62,238 nt of DNA. Source: DAOQTX01 sp035340715 (GTDB lineage Bacteria > Bacteroidota > Bacteroidia > AKYH767-A > OLB10). Within the stretch, counting starts at the first letter, position 1. Each line of letters begins with the position of its first letter. Of the stretch, positions 17,561 to 26,702 are shown one piece after another. The notes under the pieces are model-generated. The model had not been told where the DNA came from. It searched no databases and saw nothing but the letters and a program-made list of their open reading frames with translations. Location of the stretch: contig DAOQTX010000007.1 of the NCBI GenBank assembly GCA_035340715.1, positions 1 through 62,238 of the forward strand, written 5' to 3'. The translations under genes were made by a program, and so were the position numbers.

Positions 17561-17862
17561 ATTCGATGATTGGTTTTATATTTAATTAATCAATAAACGT
17601 TCAAAAAGTTTAGATGCGTATAAATTGTTGAGAGAGTTTAGGTTTTTAAGGATTCAAATATTGTGCCATAGATTCTCGCCAAAATCCAATGCTAAATATT
17701 GATAGTACAAAAATACATAACCTTTGATGGAAAGTCAACCATTTGTTAAGTGGACAACTTTATATGTTTGATTAACAGCTATTTAGAAATTTTTGTAAGA
17801 TTGTCATAAAGAGTATTAATCTTTAAATGCAAGTGATCCGTACAATAAATAAAAAGCTAAAT
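17561..17862. other. AT-rich intergenic region before the Omp28 cluster
   Basis: About 300 bases with no convincing gene. It presumably carries the promoter of the first Omp28-like gene. The best candidate is AATTTTTG at 17788-17795 (one mismatch to TAnnTTTG). A TTTG at 17767-17770 lies upstream at a spacing of 17, shorter than the 20 seen elsewhere in this window. No strong hairpin was noticed. Confidence 0.35.
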
Positions 17863-18738
17863 ATGAGAACAAGTTTATTACTAATTACAGCAATCTTGAC
17901 ATTGGTTTCATGTTCTAAGAAAGATGAATCGACACCATCAACTAGTGGAAATTCATCCAATTCAAGTACCGTACCGACTCAATTCACTCAAAAAGTATTG
18001 ATTGAGCAGTTTACTGGAGCATGGAATGGAGCATGTCCGGATGGAATCTACAAAATGGAAAATATCATTGGTACTAATGCCAATATTATCCCGGTTTGTA
18101 TTCATGAAGGTGATGCTATGGAAATTTCACATTTTACAAGCTTGATGGCAACGTTTAATAATAATCAATTGCCCATGTACCCATCGGCATTCATTTCAAG
18201 AACTTCATCAGCTGGGGCCGTATTTTTAAATAAGTTACAATGGTTAAGCAATATTACAGTTGCTCAAAACAAAACGGCATCTTGTGGGTTGAGTATATCT
18301 TCTACATTGAATGGAAATAATTTGGCCATAACCGTAAACACAGGATTTTGCCAAATGCAAAGTGGAGATATTCGCCTGCATGTTTATATAACTGAAAACA
18401 ACATTGCCGCAAGTGGAACCGGATATGCTCAAACCAATACAAACGCCTATAACGATCCTAACTCACCGTATTTCAATGCGGGCAGTCCTATTAGCAATTT
18501 TAAACATAATCATGTATTAAGAAAAGTGGTTACGAGCGCAGCTGGTAGTGCCATACAAATAGGCAACATGGTAGCAGGAGGTAAACAAACCGATCAATTT
18601 ACTGTCGACCTTTCAGGTATAAATAGCTCTAATGCGAAAATTATAGCTTTTATTAGTAAAACCGGTACTTCCGCCACTAATCATGAAGTGCTAAATGTTC
18701 AAATCGCTTCTATAAATCAAACTAAAAACTGGGATTAA
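17863..18738 (+). CDS. Omp28-like lipoprotein 1 (half-degenerate CXXC)
   Basis: First of three tandem Omp28-related outer-membrane proteins, about 291 residues from ATG 17863. The lipoprotein signal is MRTSLLLITAILTLVSC with Cys17 lipidated, then SKKDE and a Ser/Thr/Asn linker. A thioredoxin-like domain follows: KVLIEQFTGAWNGACPDGIY. In the middle paralogue the matching position reads WCGWCPDG; here only the second Cys remains. The C-terminal half is an all-beta domain (SPISNFKHNHVLRKVV, ending NQTKNWD). An earlier in-frame ATG at 17827 would put 12 extra residues before the signal and is less likely. The function of the family is not settled; surface adhesion and redox roles have both been suggested. 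Confidence 0.85.
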   Translation: MRTSLLLITAILTLVSCSKKDESTPSTSGNSSNSSTVPTQFTQKVLIEQFTGAWNGACPDGIYKMENIIGTNANIIPVCIHEGDAMEISHFTSLMATFNNNQLPMYPSAFISRTSSAGAVFLNKLQWLSNITVAQNKTASCGLSISSTLNGNNLAITVNTGFCQMQSGDIRLHVYITENNIAASGTGYAQTNTNAYNDPNSPYFNAGSPISNFKHNHVLRKVVTSAAGSAIQIGNMVAGGKQTDQFTVDLSGINSSNAKIIAFISKTGTSATNHEVLNVQIASINQTKNWD

Positions 18739-18796
18739 ATCCAAAATTCTAGACTTTTTTATTTAAAGATTTATACATCCTCAAGTTTTGGATCTT

Positions 18797-18821
18797 TCGT
18801 GAAAAATTACTTACTTCACGA
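18797..18821. repeat. Inverted repeat TCGTGAA-N11-TTCACGA between Omp28 genes
   Basis: Seven-base perfect arms (18797-18803 and 18815-18821) around an 11-base spacer, centred 34 bases before the second Omp28 start. It is too weak, and has no T-run, to be a convincing terminator; it has the shape of an operator. Confidence 0.4.
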
Positions 18822-18842
18822 TAATATCTAAAACTATAAATC

Positions 18843-19712
18843 ATGAGAAAAGTATTAATGTCTGTCCTTGTTGTGCTTGTTGCATTAACAGGTTGCAAAA
18901 AAACTAGCGACAATAATAATTCTGGAGGAGGATCTTCAGGAGCAACTATCGGAGCAGTTCCATCTGCTTTTGTTCAAAAAGTATTAATTGAAGAATTTAC
19001 CGGAGCTTGGTGTGGGTGGTGTCCAGACGGAGCCTATAAAATGAAACAAATTATAGATGCTAATCCCGGCAAAGCAATTGGAGCAGCTGTGCATCAAGGC
19101 GATCCAATGGAAATTAATTTATATTCTACCTTAGATGCTACATTTAACGTAACCGGGTTTCCCCAAGGTATGATCAGTCGTACTACATACGGAGGATCGG
19201 TTGTAATGTCTAGAAGTTCTTGGAATACTGCTTCCAATATTATTTTGGGAAAAACTGCAAAAGCTGGTCTTGCAATAGAATCTTCTATTGTTGGCGATTC
19301 GCTTAAAGTAAAAGCACATGTAGCATTTTTGAATGCGCTTACGGGTACTTTTAATGTTACCATTTATCTATTAGAAGATAAAGTTACCGGAGGATCTTCG
19401 TATAATCAATCGAACTATTTATCAGGAAATGCTAGTTACTCTTCATCTCCTTATTACAGCTTGCCAAATCCTATTACAGGATATGAGCATAACCACACCG
19501 TAAGAAAAGTGTTAACTGCTAATTTAGGTGATGCCATACCCACATCTGATATAGGGCCTGGCGTAAAGCATATCAAATCCGTTAATATTTTGATTCCAAC
19601 GAATTACAAAAAAGAGAATTTAAGAATTGTTGCATTTGTAACAGATGGTTCAACAAAGGAAGTATTGAATGCACAAGAGGCTAATGCAGGAGCTGTTAAA
19701 AATTGGGACTAA
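18843..19712 (+). CDS. Omp28-like lipoprotein 2 (intact CXXC)
   Basis: Second of the Omp28-like trio, 289 residues. The signal is MRKVLMSVLVVLVALTGC with Cys18 as the lipidation site, followed by KKTSDNNNSGGG. The thioredoxin-like segment keeps both cysteines: VLIEEFTGAWCGWCPDGAY. The rest aligns along its length with the neighbours: VHQGDPMEI, GFPQGMISRTTYGG, a YEHNHTVRKVL segment, and a C-terminus ending VKNWD. It is therefore the copy most likely to retain a disulfide or thiol-redox activity. A strong terminator follows 22 bases downstream, so copies 1 and 2 may be one transcript and copy 3 another. Confidence 0.88.
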   Translation: MRKVLMSVLVVLVALTGCKKTSDNNNSGGGSSGATIGAVPSAFVQKVLIEEFTGAWCGWCPDGAYKMKQIIDANPGKAIGAAVHQGDPMEINLYSTLDATFNVTGFPQGMISRTTYGGSVVMSRSSWNTASNIILGKTAKAGLAIESSIVGDSLKVKAHVAFLNALTGTFNVTIYLLEDKVTGGSSYNQSNYLSGNASYSSSPYYSLPNPITGYEHNHTVRKVLTANLGDAIPTSDIGPGVKHIKSVNILIPTNYKKENLRIVAFVTDGSTKEVLNAQEANAGAVKNWD

Positions 19713-19730
19713 TCATTAATTTGTAATATC

Positions 19731-19760
19731 AAAAAAGCCGCCTAAACAGGTGGCTTTTTT
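19731..19760 (+). terminator. Terminator after Omp28-like gene 2
   Basis: Stem AAGCCGCC / GGTGGCTT with a six-base loop TAAACA and A-run and T-run flanks. The symmetric flanks suggest it may act in both directions. Confidence 0.85.
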
Positions 19761-19878
19761 ATTTTTAATCAAAAAATAAGCAATCCGTTCGTGTAAGATT
19801 TTAACTAAATTCATTCTGCACTTTCTTTTTTCTACCAGCATATTTGTGTCACATCATTAATTGATAAAAAGAAAGCAA

Positions 19879-20763
19879 ATGAAAAGATTATTATTAGTAT
19901 TACCTGCCTTGGCACTTTTATTTACTGCCTGCAAAAAAGATGAATCAAATCAACCTGTAAGTCGTATTTCAAATTCACCAATTGTTGCTGCAGTGCCAAC
20001 ATCATTTACACAGAAAGTTCTGTTAGAAAATTTTACAGGCACAAGCTACAACAAAAGCCCAATGAATGATTTCGAGATTTCTACCCTACAAAGCTCATTA
20101 GGTAATCGTTTAATTCCGGTTTCCATACACACAGGAGATGCAATGGCTACTACTCAAAGCAATGAGATATTTAATCGAATCAATAATGGCTCGTTACCAA
20201 ATATCCCATCCGCAATGATTAATAGACGGAAGTCAAATAATAGCATTTTCTATCTTAATCAGGATTGGAATGCAATGATATCTTTGGCTTTGAATAATAA
20301 TTCAACTACATGTGGGCTAGCCATTAGTAGTTCATATAATGGAAATATAATTGAAGTGGTAGTCAGTACAGGATTTGCAAACGTCCCAAACACGAACTAT
20401 AATGTAACGGTATATTTAACAGAAGATGAGGTGAGCAGCCCTGATCAAAGTTATGCTCAAGCAAACATTTACAATAGTGTTGGTGGAAATCCTTTCTTCA
20501 ATATGGGCAATCCTATTGCATCTTATGAGCATAATCACACGCTTAGATTTGTTGCTAGCCAAAGTGGAGGTGACGCTATTGACATGCAAAATGTCATGAT
20601 CAAACAGGAAGACACTAAAACATATATTATAGACTTACCTAACAATTTTAATCCAGCTAAAATGAATGTAGTGGCATTTATTCATAGTCCAGGATTAACT
20701 TCAAATGGGCTTGTATTAAATGCTCAAACGGCTAAGTTGGGTAGTATTCAAAATTACGACTAA
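19879..20763 (+). CDS. Omp28-like lipoprotein 3 (CXXC lost)
   Basis: Third Omp28-like copy, about 294 residues from ATG 19879, after a purine-rich stretch AAAGAAAGC. A TTG at 19861 in frame is not needed. The signal is MKRLLLVLPALALLFTAC with lipobox FTAC, then KKDESN. The equivalent of the redox motif is ENFTGTSYNKSPMNDFEI, where both cysteines are gone. Downstream landmarks are preserved: VSIHTGDAMA, IPSAMINRR, YEHNHTLRFV and the terminal IQNYD. This copy cannot do CXXC chemistry and probably keeps only a structural or binding role. CATATTTG at 19839-19846 (one mismatch to TAnnTTTG) may be its own -7 box. Confidence 0.87.
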   Translation: MKRLLLVLPALALLFTACKKDESNQPVSRISNSPIVAAVPTSFTQKVLLENFTGTSYNKSPMNDFEISTLQSSLGNRLIPVSIHTGDAMATTQSNEIFNRINNGSLPNIPSAMINRRKSNNSIFYLNQDWNAMISLALNNNSTTCGLAISSSYNGNIIEVVVSTGFANVPNTNYNVTVYLTEDEVSSPDQSYAQANIYNSVGGNPFFNMGNPIASYEHNHTLRFVASQSGGDAIDMQNVMIKQEDTKTYIIDLPNNFNPAKMNVVAFIHSPGLTSNGLVLNAQTAKLGSIQNYD

Positions 20764-20785
20764 TGCTTTCTGGTTGTTAAAAGAG

Positions 20786-20817
20786 CCTCTCGATTTTCGA
20801 ATCGAGGGGTTTTTTTA
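20786..20817 (+). terminator. Terminator with UUCG tetraloop after Omp28-like gene 3
   Basis: CCTCTCGATT (20786-20795), loop TTCG, AATCGAGGGG (20800-20809) with one G:T pair, then seven T. It sits between convergent genes, the downstream one ending at 20815, and overlaps that gene's stop by a few bases. Confidence 0.9.
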
Positions 20818-21441
20818 TACCCTATTGTAAATTTCTAACCACTCATTCAATATCATAGCCGAAGCACCCCAGATTATTTGATCCTGATATTCAAAACAAG
20901 GTGCCGTTATAATCTCATCTCCCCTTTTGATAATATGTTGGCTATACCTCAAATTTGAATCAATATCATCTATTCCAATTAAAAGAAGTTGATCGACTTC
21001 ACTTCTATTAATGGTATAATTCTCCTCGTTCGGAATGCAAGCAGCAAATGGCTGTACAAAAAAATTGCTTGGAGGAATATAGAGACTACTAAGAGGTCCT
21101 ATAATTTTATCTGAATCAGATTTAACACCAACTTCTTCAAATGTTTCGCGTTCAGCTGTATGTTGTAAATCAATATCTGAAACATCTTTTTCGCCTCCCG
21201 GAAATGAAATCTGTCCTCCATGGACTCCTTTATTTACACGCTTAATCATTATCAATACAGCCTTACCATTGTGGAGGGTCATCAATACCATTACGCCACT
21301 ATGTCTGGCTTTATCTAAAGAGTAAGATCTATCTCTAATTTTCCCTTTTATAATAGGAGACATTAGGTCTTGTGCTTCAGCCCCAGGCAGAGGACCTTTC
21401 TTGTACCCTTCAATAAATCTTTCAAAATGATCGTACTTCAT
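20815..21441 (-). CDS. NUDIX hydrolase, CoA-pyrophosphatase-like
   Basis: A 208-residue NUDIX protein of the CoA pyrophosphatase (NudL, UPF0035) type, which would split CoA or its derivatives into phosphopantetheine and 3',5'-ADP. Evidence is the family context before the NUDIX box, VHGGQISFPGGEKDVSDIDL, then TAERETFEEVG, where the REx2EExG acids bind metal. The following LSSLYIPPSNFFVQPF matches the segment that separates this subfamily from other NUDIX proteins. It is convergent with the Omp28 cluster and divergent from the TonB-C-like gene. Substrate is inferred from subfamily, not proven. Confidence 0.85.
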   Translation of the reverse strand: MKYDHFERFIEGYKKGPLPGAEAQDLMSPIIKGKIRDRSYSLDKARHSGVMVLMTLHNGKAVLIMIKRVNKGVHGGQISFPGGEKDVSDIDLQHTAERETFEEVGVKSDSDKIIGPLSSLYIPPSNFFVQPFAACIPNEENYTINRSEVDQLLLIGIDDIDSNLRYSQHIIKRGDEIITAPCFEYQDQIIWGASAMILNEWLEIYNRV

Positions 21442-21524
21442 ATTTGCATTATGAATAATGACTGAATCTTTATCCTATGTTAAAAACGAAAATAATTATA
21501 AATAATATTAAACGTATTAATTTT

Positions 21525-21532
21525 TACTTTTG
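21525..21532 (+). promoter_or_regulatory. -7 box TACTTTTG
   Basis: Perfect TAnnTTTG match 18 bases before the ATG at 21551, giving a leader of roughly 10-15 bases. Confidence 0.5.
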
Positions 21533-21550
21533 ATCAAAGCTTAAATATCA

Positions 21551-22060
21551 ATGAAAAATCTTCTAACTTTATTATGTTTATCGATTATTATTCCAACCCA
21601 AGCACAACATGTTTTGATAACGAATTCAGGCATCAAACACAGTGGTAGACTGGTTAGTATATTAGATGATGTTGTTAAATTTAACGTTAATGGAAGTCCG
21701 GCTACCTTCAGCATAAAAGAAGTGAACACCATCTCCTTTTCTAATAACACAGGATCATCTGGCGTTACAACATCTTCAACCTCAACTGGGAATAAAGCAG
21801 TAAGCTATACAATGAACGGTAGAGAAATGATTAAAATACCTTCGGTAGATAACCTAACTCAAGAGCGTGGTGTAGTAGTGGTTGAAGTTACTATAAACAA
21901 ATATGGGAATGTAATCAAAGCCGTTCCTGGAGTTGAAGGAAGTAACACTCAAAGCAAATACCTGCATACCAAAGCTCAACAGGCGGCACAATCGGCACAG
22001 TTTGATACAAGCCCAACGATGCCTTTAGAACAGAAAGGAAGTATTACCATTATTTTTTAG
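21551..22060 (+). CDS. Exported protein with TonB-C-like domain
   Basis: A 169-residue exported protein. The signal peptide is MKNLLTLLCLSIIIPTQAQ, cleaved at or near TQAQ. The first half (residues 20-60) is a small beta domain, HSGRLVSILDDVVKFNVNG, resembling short nucleation or lipid-regulation motifs I cannot place. A Ser/Thr/Gly linker follows (about 63-78). The C-terminal 75 residues look like a TonB C-terminal fold, with GVVVVEVTINKYGNVIKAVP and the ending LEQKGSITIIF. There is no TonB membrane anchor or proline spacer, so it is not a classical energy transducer. It overlaps the phospholipase D gene by 11 bases tail to tail. Confidence 0.7.
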   Translation: MKNLLTLLCLSIIIPTQAQHVLITNSGIKHSGRLVSILDDVVKFNVNGSPATFSIKEVNTISFSNNTGSSGVTTSSTSTGNKAVSYTMNGREMIKIPSVDNLTQERGVVVVEVTINKYGNVIKAVPGVEGSNTQSKYLHTKAQQAAQSAQFDTSPTMPLEQKGSITIIF

Positions 22061-23231
22061 AACCAAAAGACTTTAGTTCAACTGCTCTAGCACGCAACAA
22101 ATAAAACAGTCGCATCAAGATTCTGATAACCTGATAGGAAAACCAATCTCCAATTCTACCTAAAGTAGTTTTATATTTAATGTAGTCGCTTGGATTAATT
22201 TGAAACGATTCCGATTGCATTTTTTCGAAGATGCTTAACCTTAACTGATCAGCAAACAACTCATCATTCAGTTCAACATTAGCCTCAATGCTCATATACT
22301 CACTCAAATGATTTAAGTTATATGACCCAACTGTTGCCCATTTAGAATCGACAACAGCAACTTTCGCATGGACTACAGAAGTTTGATACTCAAAAATTTG
22401 AATGTTATTCTTAATCATCCACTGATACCAATAATTCGATGCTCTTTTAAAAAAAGGAATATCGGAATATCCGGACAGTAAAATGGAAATCTTCACCCCT
22501 CTATTAGCTGCATGCCTTAACAGCTTTCTAATTCCCATGCCTGGCAAAAAATAGCTGGCAGCAATTATTATTTCACTTTTAGCATTTCGAATTGCTTTGT
22601 GATAAGCATTTGATATTTGGTTAATCCCTCTATACTTATCATTTACGATAAGCTTAATTGGCCAATTAGTTTTATCAACAATAGTCTTCCTCCTTTGGAT
22701 GTTCGCAATTTTTCTTCGAATGGACTTAATGAATTTCTTTTCCCAAATATCATTCATCCAAACACTCAATTGTTCGGATATGGTTCCATTGACTAGAACT
22801 GCATAATCCAACCAAGGCGCTATGTCTTTCTTCCCAGAGTATTTATTACTGATGTTTATGCCACCTATTAAAACTTTACATCGGTCTACTAAAACAATCT
22901 TTTGATGTAATCTTCTCCCAGCTACAAATCGAATACCTTTTTGGATTGGATTAAAAAATCTTACCTCAGCGCCTTTTGCAGTAAGATCTTCAATAATAGA
23001 TGAGTTCATTAATGCAGATGATCCATATCCATCAAGAAGTATATTTATTTTGATTCCTCTATCGAGTGCTTTTTGAATAATTTGGAAAATGGATATGCCT
23101 ATTTCGTCATCTTCCCATATGTAGCAATGTAGATGAATCTCTTGCTTCGCTTCATCAATCATGCGTTTAAGTTGATTGAAAAATTCAGGTCCACTATTAA
23201 CTAATTGAACTGAATTATCAGGAGCTTTCAT
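22050..23231 (-). CDS. Phospholipase D family protein, cardiolipin synthase-like
   Basis: A 393-residue protein of the phospholipase D superfamily with two HKD motifs: HQKIVLVDRCKVLIGGINIS near residue 110 and HAKVAVVDSKWATVGSYNLN near residue 290. Both have the His-Lys-Asp residues for phosphatidyl transfer. There are no N-terminal membrane helices, as in ClsB-type enzymes, so it may be a membrane-associated cardiolipin synthase or a related phosphodiesterase. The C-terminal stretch is basic and hydrophobic (YQVIRILMRLFYLLRARAVE) and could bind the membrane. It lies 23 bases after icmF on the same strand, so it is probably co-transcribed, though the two functions have no obvious link. Confidence 0.85.
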   Translation of the reverse strand: MKAPDNSVQLVNSGPEFFNQLKRMIDEAKQEIHLHCYIWEDDEIGISIFQIIQKALDRGIKINILLDGYGSSALMNSSIIEDLTAKGAEVRFFNPIQKGIRFVAGRRLHQKIVLVDRCKVLIGGINISNKYSGKKDIAPWLDYAVLVNGTISEQLSVWMNDIWEKKFIKSIRRKIANIQRRKTIVDKTNWPIKLIVNDKYRGINQISNAYHKAIRNAKSEIIIAASYFLPGMGIRKLLRHAANRGVKISILLSGYSDIPFFKRASNYWYQWMIKNNIQIFEYQTSVVHAKVAVVDSKWATVGSYNLNHLSEYMSIEANVELNDELFADQLRLSIFEKMQSESFQINPSDYIKYKTTLGRIGDWFSYQVIRILMRLFYLLRARAVELKSFGSKK

Positions 23232-23254
23232 GTTAGTTTCCCTTTAGAGAGCGC

Positions 23255-26200
23255 TTACATGTTGCGCCTATATTGACCTCCAACATTAAACATTGAAGCG
23301 GTTATTTGACCCAATGAGCAATACTTACTTATGTGCATCAATGTCTCGAATAGATTTTTACCTTCCACCGCATCCTGTTGTAAAACCTTCAAGCCATTTT
23401 CGGATTGATCATTATGACTCTCATGTAAACTATTCAACATAGAAATTTGATATTCCTTCTCTTCTGCAGTCGCTCGAATTACTTCGTCAGGAATTATAGT
23501 GGGTGACCCTTTCGAACTTAAAAAAGTATTTACACCAATTATAGGATATTCACCAGTATGTTTTAAAGTTTCATAGTACAAACTCTCCTCTTGAATTTTT
23601 CCACGTTGATACATCGTTTCCATTGCGCCTAAAACTCCTCCTCGTTCTGTAATTCGGTCAAACTCAATCAAAACCGCTTCTTCCACTAGATCTGTTAACT
23701 CAGAAATAATAAAAGATCCTTGTAAAGGATTTTCATTTTTAGCCAATCCTAATTCTCTATTTATTATTAACTGAATAGCCATTGCTCTACGAACACTTTC
23801 TTCTGTAGGTGTTGTTATAGCCTCATCGTATGCATTGGTATGAAGAGAATTGCAGTTATCGTAAATAGCATATAGCGCTTGAAGAGTGGTACGAATATCA
23901 TTGAAGTCAATTTCTTGAGCATGAAGTGAACGTCCGGAGGTTTGAATGTGATACTTCAACATCTGCGATCGCTCATTTCCTTTATAAACATTTTTGATGG
24001 CTTTGGCCCAAATCCTTCTGGCTACTCTTCCGATTACTGCGTACTCAGGGTCAATTCCATTGCTAAAAAAGAAACTGAGATTTGGAGCAAAGTCATCAAT
24101 GTTCATTCCTCGAGACAAATAATATTCCACGTAGGTAAAACCGTTTGATAAGGTTAATGCCAATTGTGTTATAGGGTTTGCTCCTGCTTCAGCTATATGA
24201 TACCCTGAAATTGAAACCGAATAAAAGTTGCGAACTTGATTTTGAATAAAATACGATTGCATATCTCCCATCAATCGCAGTGAAAACTCAGTTGAAAATA
24301 TACACGTGTTCTGTGCTTGATCTTCCTTAAGAATATCTGCTTGCACTGTACCTCTAACCGATTTGAGTGTATGTTCTTTTATCTGCTGATAAATGTTCGG
24401 CTCAAGAATCTGATCTCCTGTAATACCGAGCAATAATAAACCTAATTTATTATTACCTTCCGGAATGCTTCCCTGATAGCTTGGCCTAGCAATTCCTTTT
24501 TGATCATATTTTTCTTTTAGTGCTTGCTCCACCTTATTTTGTAATTCATGCTCCAAAATATATTTCTCACATTGCTGATCGATAGCTGCATTCATAAAGA
24601 ATGAACATATTATAGATGCCGGGCCATTGATAGTCATACTTACAGACGTTTTAGGGTCACATAAGTCAAATCCAGAGTATAGCTTCTTTGCATCATCAAG
24701 ACAACAAATAGACACTCCACTATTGCCGATCTTACCATAAATATCAGGTCTATGATCGGGATCGTGACCATAGAGTGTAACACTGTCAAAAGCAGTTGAC
24801 AAACGTTTGGCCGGCATTGCCAATGAAACATAATGAAACCTTCTATTCGTTCGCTCTGGACCACCTTCACCGGCAAACATTCTGGTAGGGTCTTCTCCTT
24901 GTCTTTTAAATGGGAACACTCCAGCCGTATAAGGGAAATGGCCGGGATAGTTTTCCTGACAAGTCCAGCGGATTCGATCGCCCCACGATTCAAACTTAGG
25001 GGTAGCAATTTTGGGAATCTTAATTTGAGAAAGTGATCTGGTGAACGATTCTACATGCACTTCTTTATTCCGAACATGATATACAAAATCAGCTTCGTGA
25101 TAGCTCTTTACATTTTCATCCCACTGCTTTAAAATCTTTTTTGAATCGGTCGTCAGACGATCCTTTTCTTTTTGAATCAGGTCTTCCAAAACATTTTTAA
25201 GTTCTTTTGATTGATCCTTTATATTTTGAAAGGTTGTTTCTAAAGCGAATAGATTTTTTGCAATGACTGCCTGATCTTCTGAAAACTGATTGTAGTCTCT
25301 AATTGAATTTGAAATGTCGCTCAGATACCTCACTCTTTCAGGAGGAATGATGTAAATTTTTTCAGAAATGCTTTTATCAACCCCTACTGAACTTTTCCAC
25401 TGCAGCTCAAATCTAGACGTAAGTTCATGAATAACATGTCGATACAGATGATTCATTCCAGGATCATTAAATTGAGAGGCGATGGTTCCAAAAACAGGAA
25501 TGGATTCATCCTTAGCATCAAATAGTTTTCGGTTGCGCTTAAATTGTTTCTTAACATCGCGAAGCGCATCCAATGCTCCTTTTTTATCAAACTTGTTCAA
25601 GGCGACTACATCAGCAAAGTCAAGCATGTCAATTTTCTCTAATTGAGTAGCTGCTCCATATTCCGGAGTCATCACGTAAAGAGAAAAATCACTGAATTCC
25701 GTTATTTCTGTATCGGATTGTCCGATGCCGGAGGTCTCTAAAATAATCAGATCAAAGCCGGCACTCTTTACAACAAATAAGGCATCCTTAATATGTTTTG
25801 ATAGGGCCAAGTTTGATTGCCTTGTAGCTAGGCTACGCATATAAACACGGGAATCGTTAATGGCATTCATTCTAATACGATCGCCTAAGAGCGCTCCGCC
25901 CGTTTTTCTTTTGGAAGGATCAACAGAAAGTATCGCTATTGTTTTAGCATCAAAATCATTTAAAAAACGTCTCACAAGTTCATCCACTAATGATGATTTT
26001 CCTGCTCCACCGGTTCCTGTAATACCTATAACCGGAATGAACTTTACTGCTTGTTGTGACTTTATCCCTTCACTTATGGTTTTAAAAGTATCGGGTGTGT
26101 TCTCAGCAGCCGAAATCAAAGTTGCAACAGCCTTTACATCTTTAAGATGCACTTTACTTGCCAAGCCATTTTGTACCAAACCTGTAGGAAAATCACATTG

Positions 26201-26623
26201 TTTTAACATATCATTGATCATACCTTGTAGGCCCATTTCTCTGCCATCATCAGGAGAATAAATTCTGGAAATGCCATAGGCATGTAATTCTTCTATTTCT
26301 GAAGGCAATATTACTCCTCCACCTCCGCCAAAAAGTTTGATATGATTGCTGTTACGTTCTTTTAAAAGGTCGTACATATATTTAAAATACTCAACATGAC
26401 CGCCTTGATAAGAGGTAATGGCTATGGCTTGAACATCTTCTTGAATGGCGCAATTCACAACTTCTTCAACCGATCGATCGTGACCTAAGTGAATCACTTC
26501 AGCCCCACTATCTTGCATTATTCTTCTCATAATGTTGATAGAAGCATCATGTCCATCAAAAAGAGATGCAGCTGTGACGATCCGAATTTTATTCTTTGGG
26601 GTATATGGTTCTACTACTTTCAT
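23255..26623 (-). CDS. icmF: Isobutyryl-CoA mutase fused to G-protein chaperone
   Basis: IcmF interconverts isobutyryl-CoA and n-butyryl-CoA using adenosylcobalamin. It is a fusion of the B12-binding domain, a MeaB-type GTPase and the large mutase domain. The 1122 residues match the usual 1090-1100. In order: B12 domain with TAASLFDGHDASINIMRR and VIHLGHDRSVEEVV (1-140); GTPase with P-loop GITGTGGAGKSSLVDEL near 200 and ILETSGIGQSD; linker (about 420-530); then the mutase barrel with YPGHFPYTAGVFPFKR, GGPERTNRRFHYVS and SISGYHIAEAGANPITQLA. A perfect -7 box lies 20 bases upstream. Related fused mutases act on pivalyl-CoA or isovaleryl-CoA, so substrate range is open. It fits branched-chain catabolism with the fused E1 genes. 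Confidence 0.93.
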   Translation of the reverse strand: MKVVEPYTPKNKIRIVTAASLFDGHDASINIMRRIMQDSGAEVIHLGHDRSVEEVVNCAIQEDVQAIAITSYQGGHVEYFKYMYDLLKERNSNHIKLFGGGGGVILPSEIEELHAYGISRIYSPDDGREMGLQGMINDMLKQCDFPTGLVQNGLASKVHLKDVKAVATLISAAENTPDTFKTISEGIKSQQAVKFIPVIGITGTGGAGKSSLVDELVRRFLNDFDAKTIAILSVDPSKRKTGGALLGDRIRMNAINDSRVYMRSLATRQSNLALSKHIKDALFVVKSAGFDLIILETSGIGQSDTEITEFSDFSLYVMTPEYGAATQLEKIDMLDFADVVALNKFDKKGALDALRDVKKQFKRNRKLFDAKDESIPVFGTIASQFNDPGMNHLYRHVIHELTSRFELQWKSSVGVDKSISEKIYIIPPERVRYLSDISNSIRDYNQFSEDQAVIAKNLFALETTFQNIKDQSKELKNVLEDLIQKEKDRLTTDSKKILKQWDENVKSYHEADFVYHVRNKEVHVESFTRSLSQIKIPKIATPKFESWGDRIRWTCQENYPGHFPYTAGVFPFKRQGEDPTRMFAGEGGPERTNRRFHYVSLAMPAKRLSTAFDSVTLYGHDPDHRPDIYGKIGNSGVSICCLDDAKKLYSGFDLCDPKTSVSMTINGPASIICSFFMNAAIDQQCEKYILEHELQNKVEQALKEKYDQKGIARPSYQGSIPEGNNKLGLLLLGITGDQILEPNIYQQIKEHTLKSVRGTVQADILKEDQAQNTCIFSTEFSLRLMGDMQSYFIQNQVRNFYSVSISGYHIAEAGANPITQLALTLSNGFTYVEYYLSRGMNIDDFAPNLSFFFSNGIDPEYAVIGRVARRIWAKAIKNVYKGNERSQMLKYHIQTSGRSLHAQEIDFNDIRTTLQALYAIYDNCNSLHTNAYDEAITTPTEESVRRAMAIQLIINRELGLAKNENPLQGSFIISELTDLVEEAVLIEFDRITERGGVLGAMETMYQRGKIQEESLYYETLKHTGEYPIIGVNTFLSSKGSPTIIPDEVIRATAEEKEYQISMLNSLHESHNDQSENGLKVLQQDAVEGKNLFETLMHISKYCSLGQITASMFNVGGQYRRNM

Positions 26624-26642
26624 TATCGTTGAATAATTAGCA

Positions 26643-26650
26643 CAAATTTA
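26643..26650 (-). promoter_or_regulatory. -7 box TAAATTTG upstream of icmF
   Basis: Minus-strand TAAATTTG, a perfect TAnnTTTG match, 20 bases before the icmF ATG. On the plus strand GATATTTG at 26662-26669 (one mismatch) may serve the divergent YdcF-like gene. Confidence 0.5.
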
Positions 26651-26702
26651 ACACAAAATCAGATATTTGTCCTTCGAACACAGCTACGATTGAATTAAGC
26701 AC

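Noticed and set aside
25860..26261. 133-codon open frame opposite icmF
   Set aside because: No start context, no recognisable domain, and wholly inside a strongly conserved mutase gene; an antisense shadow.
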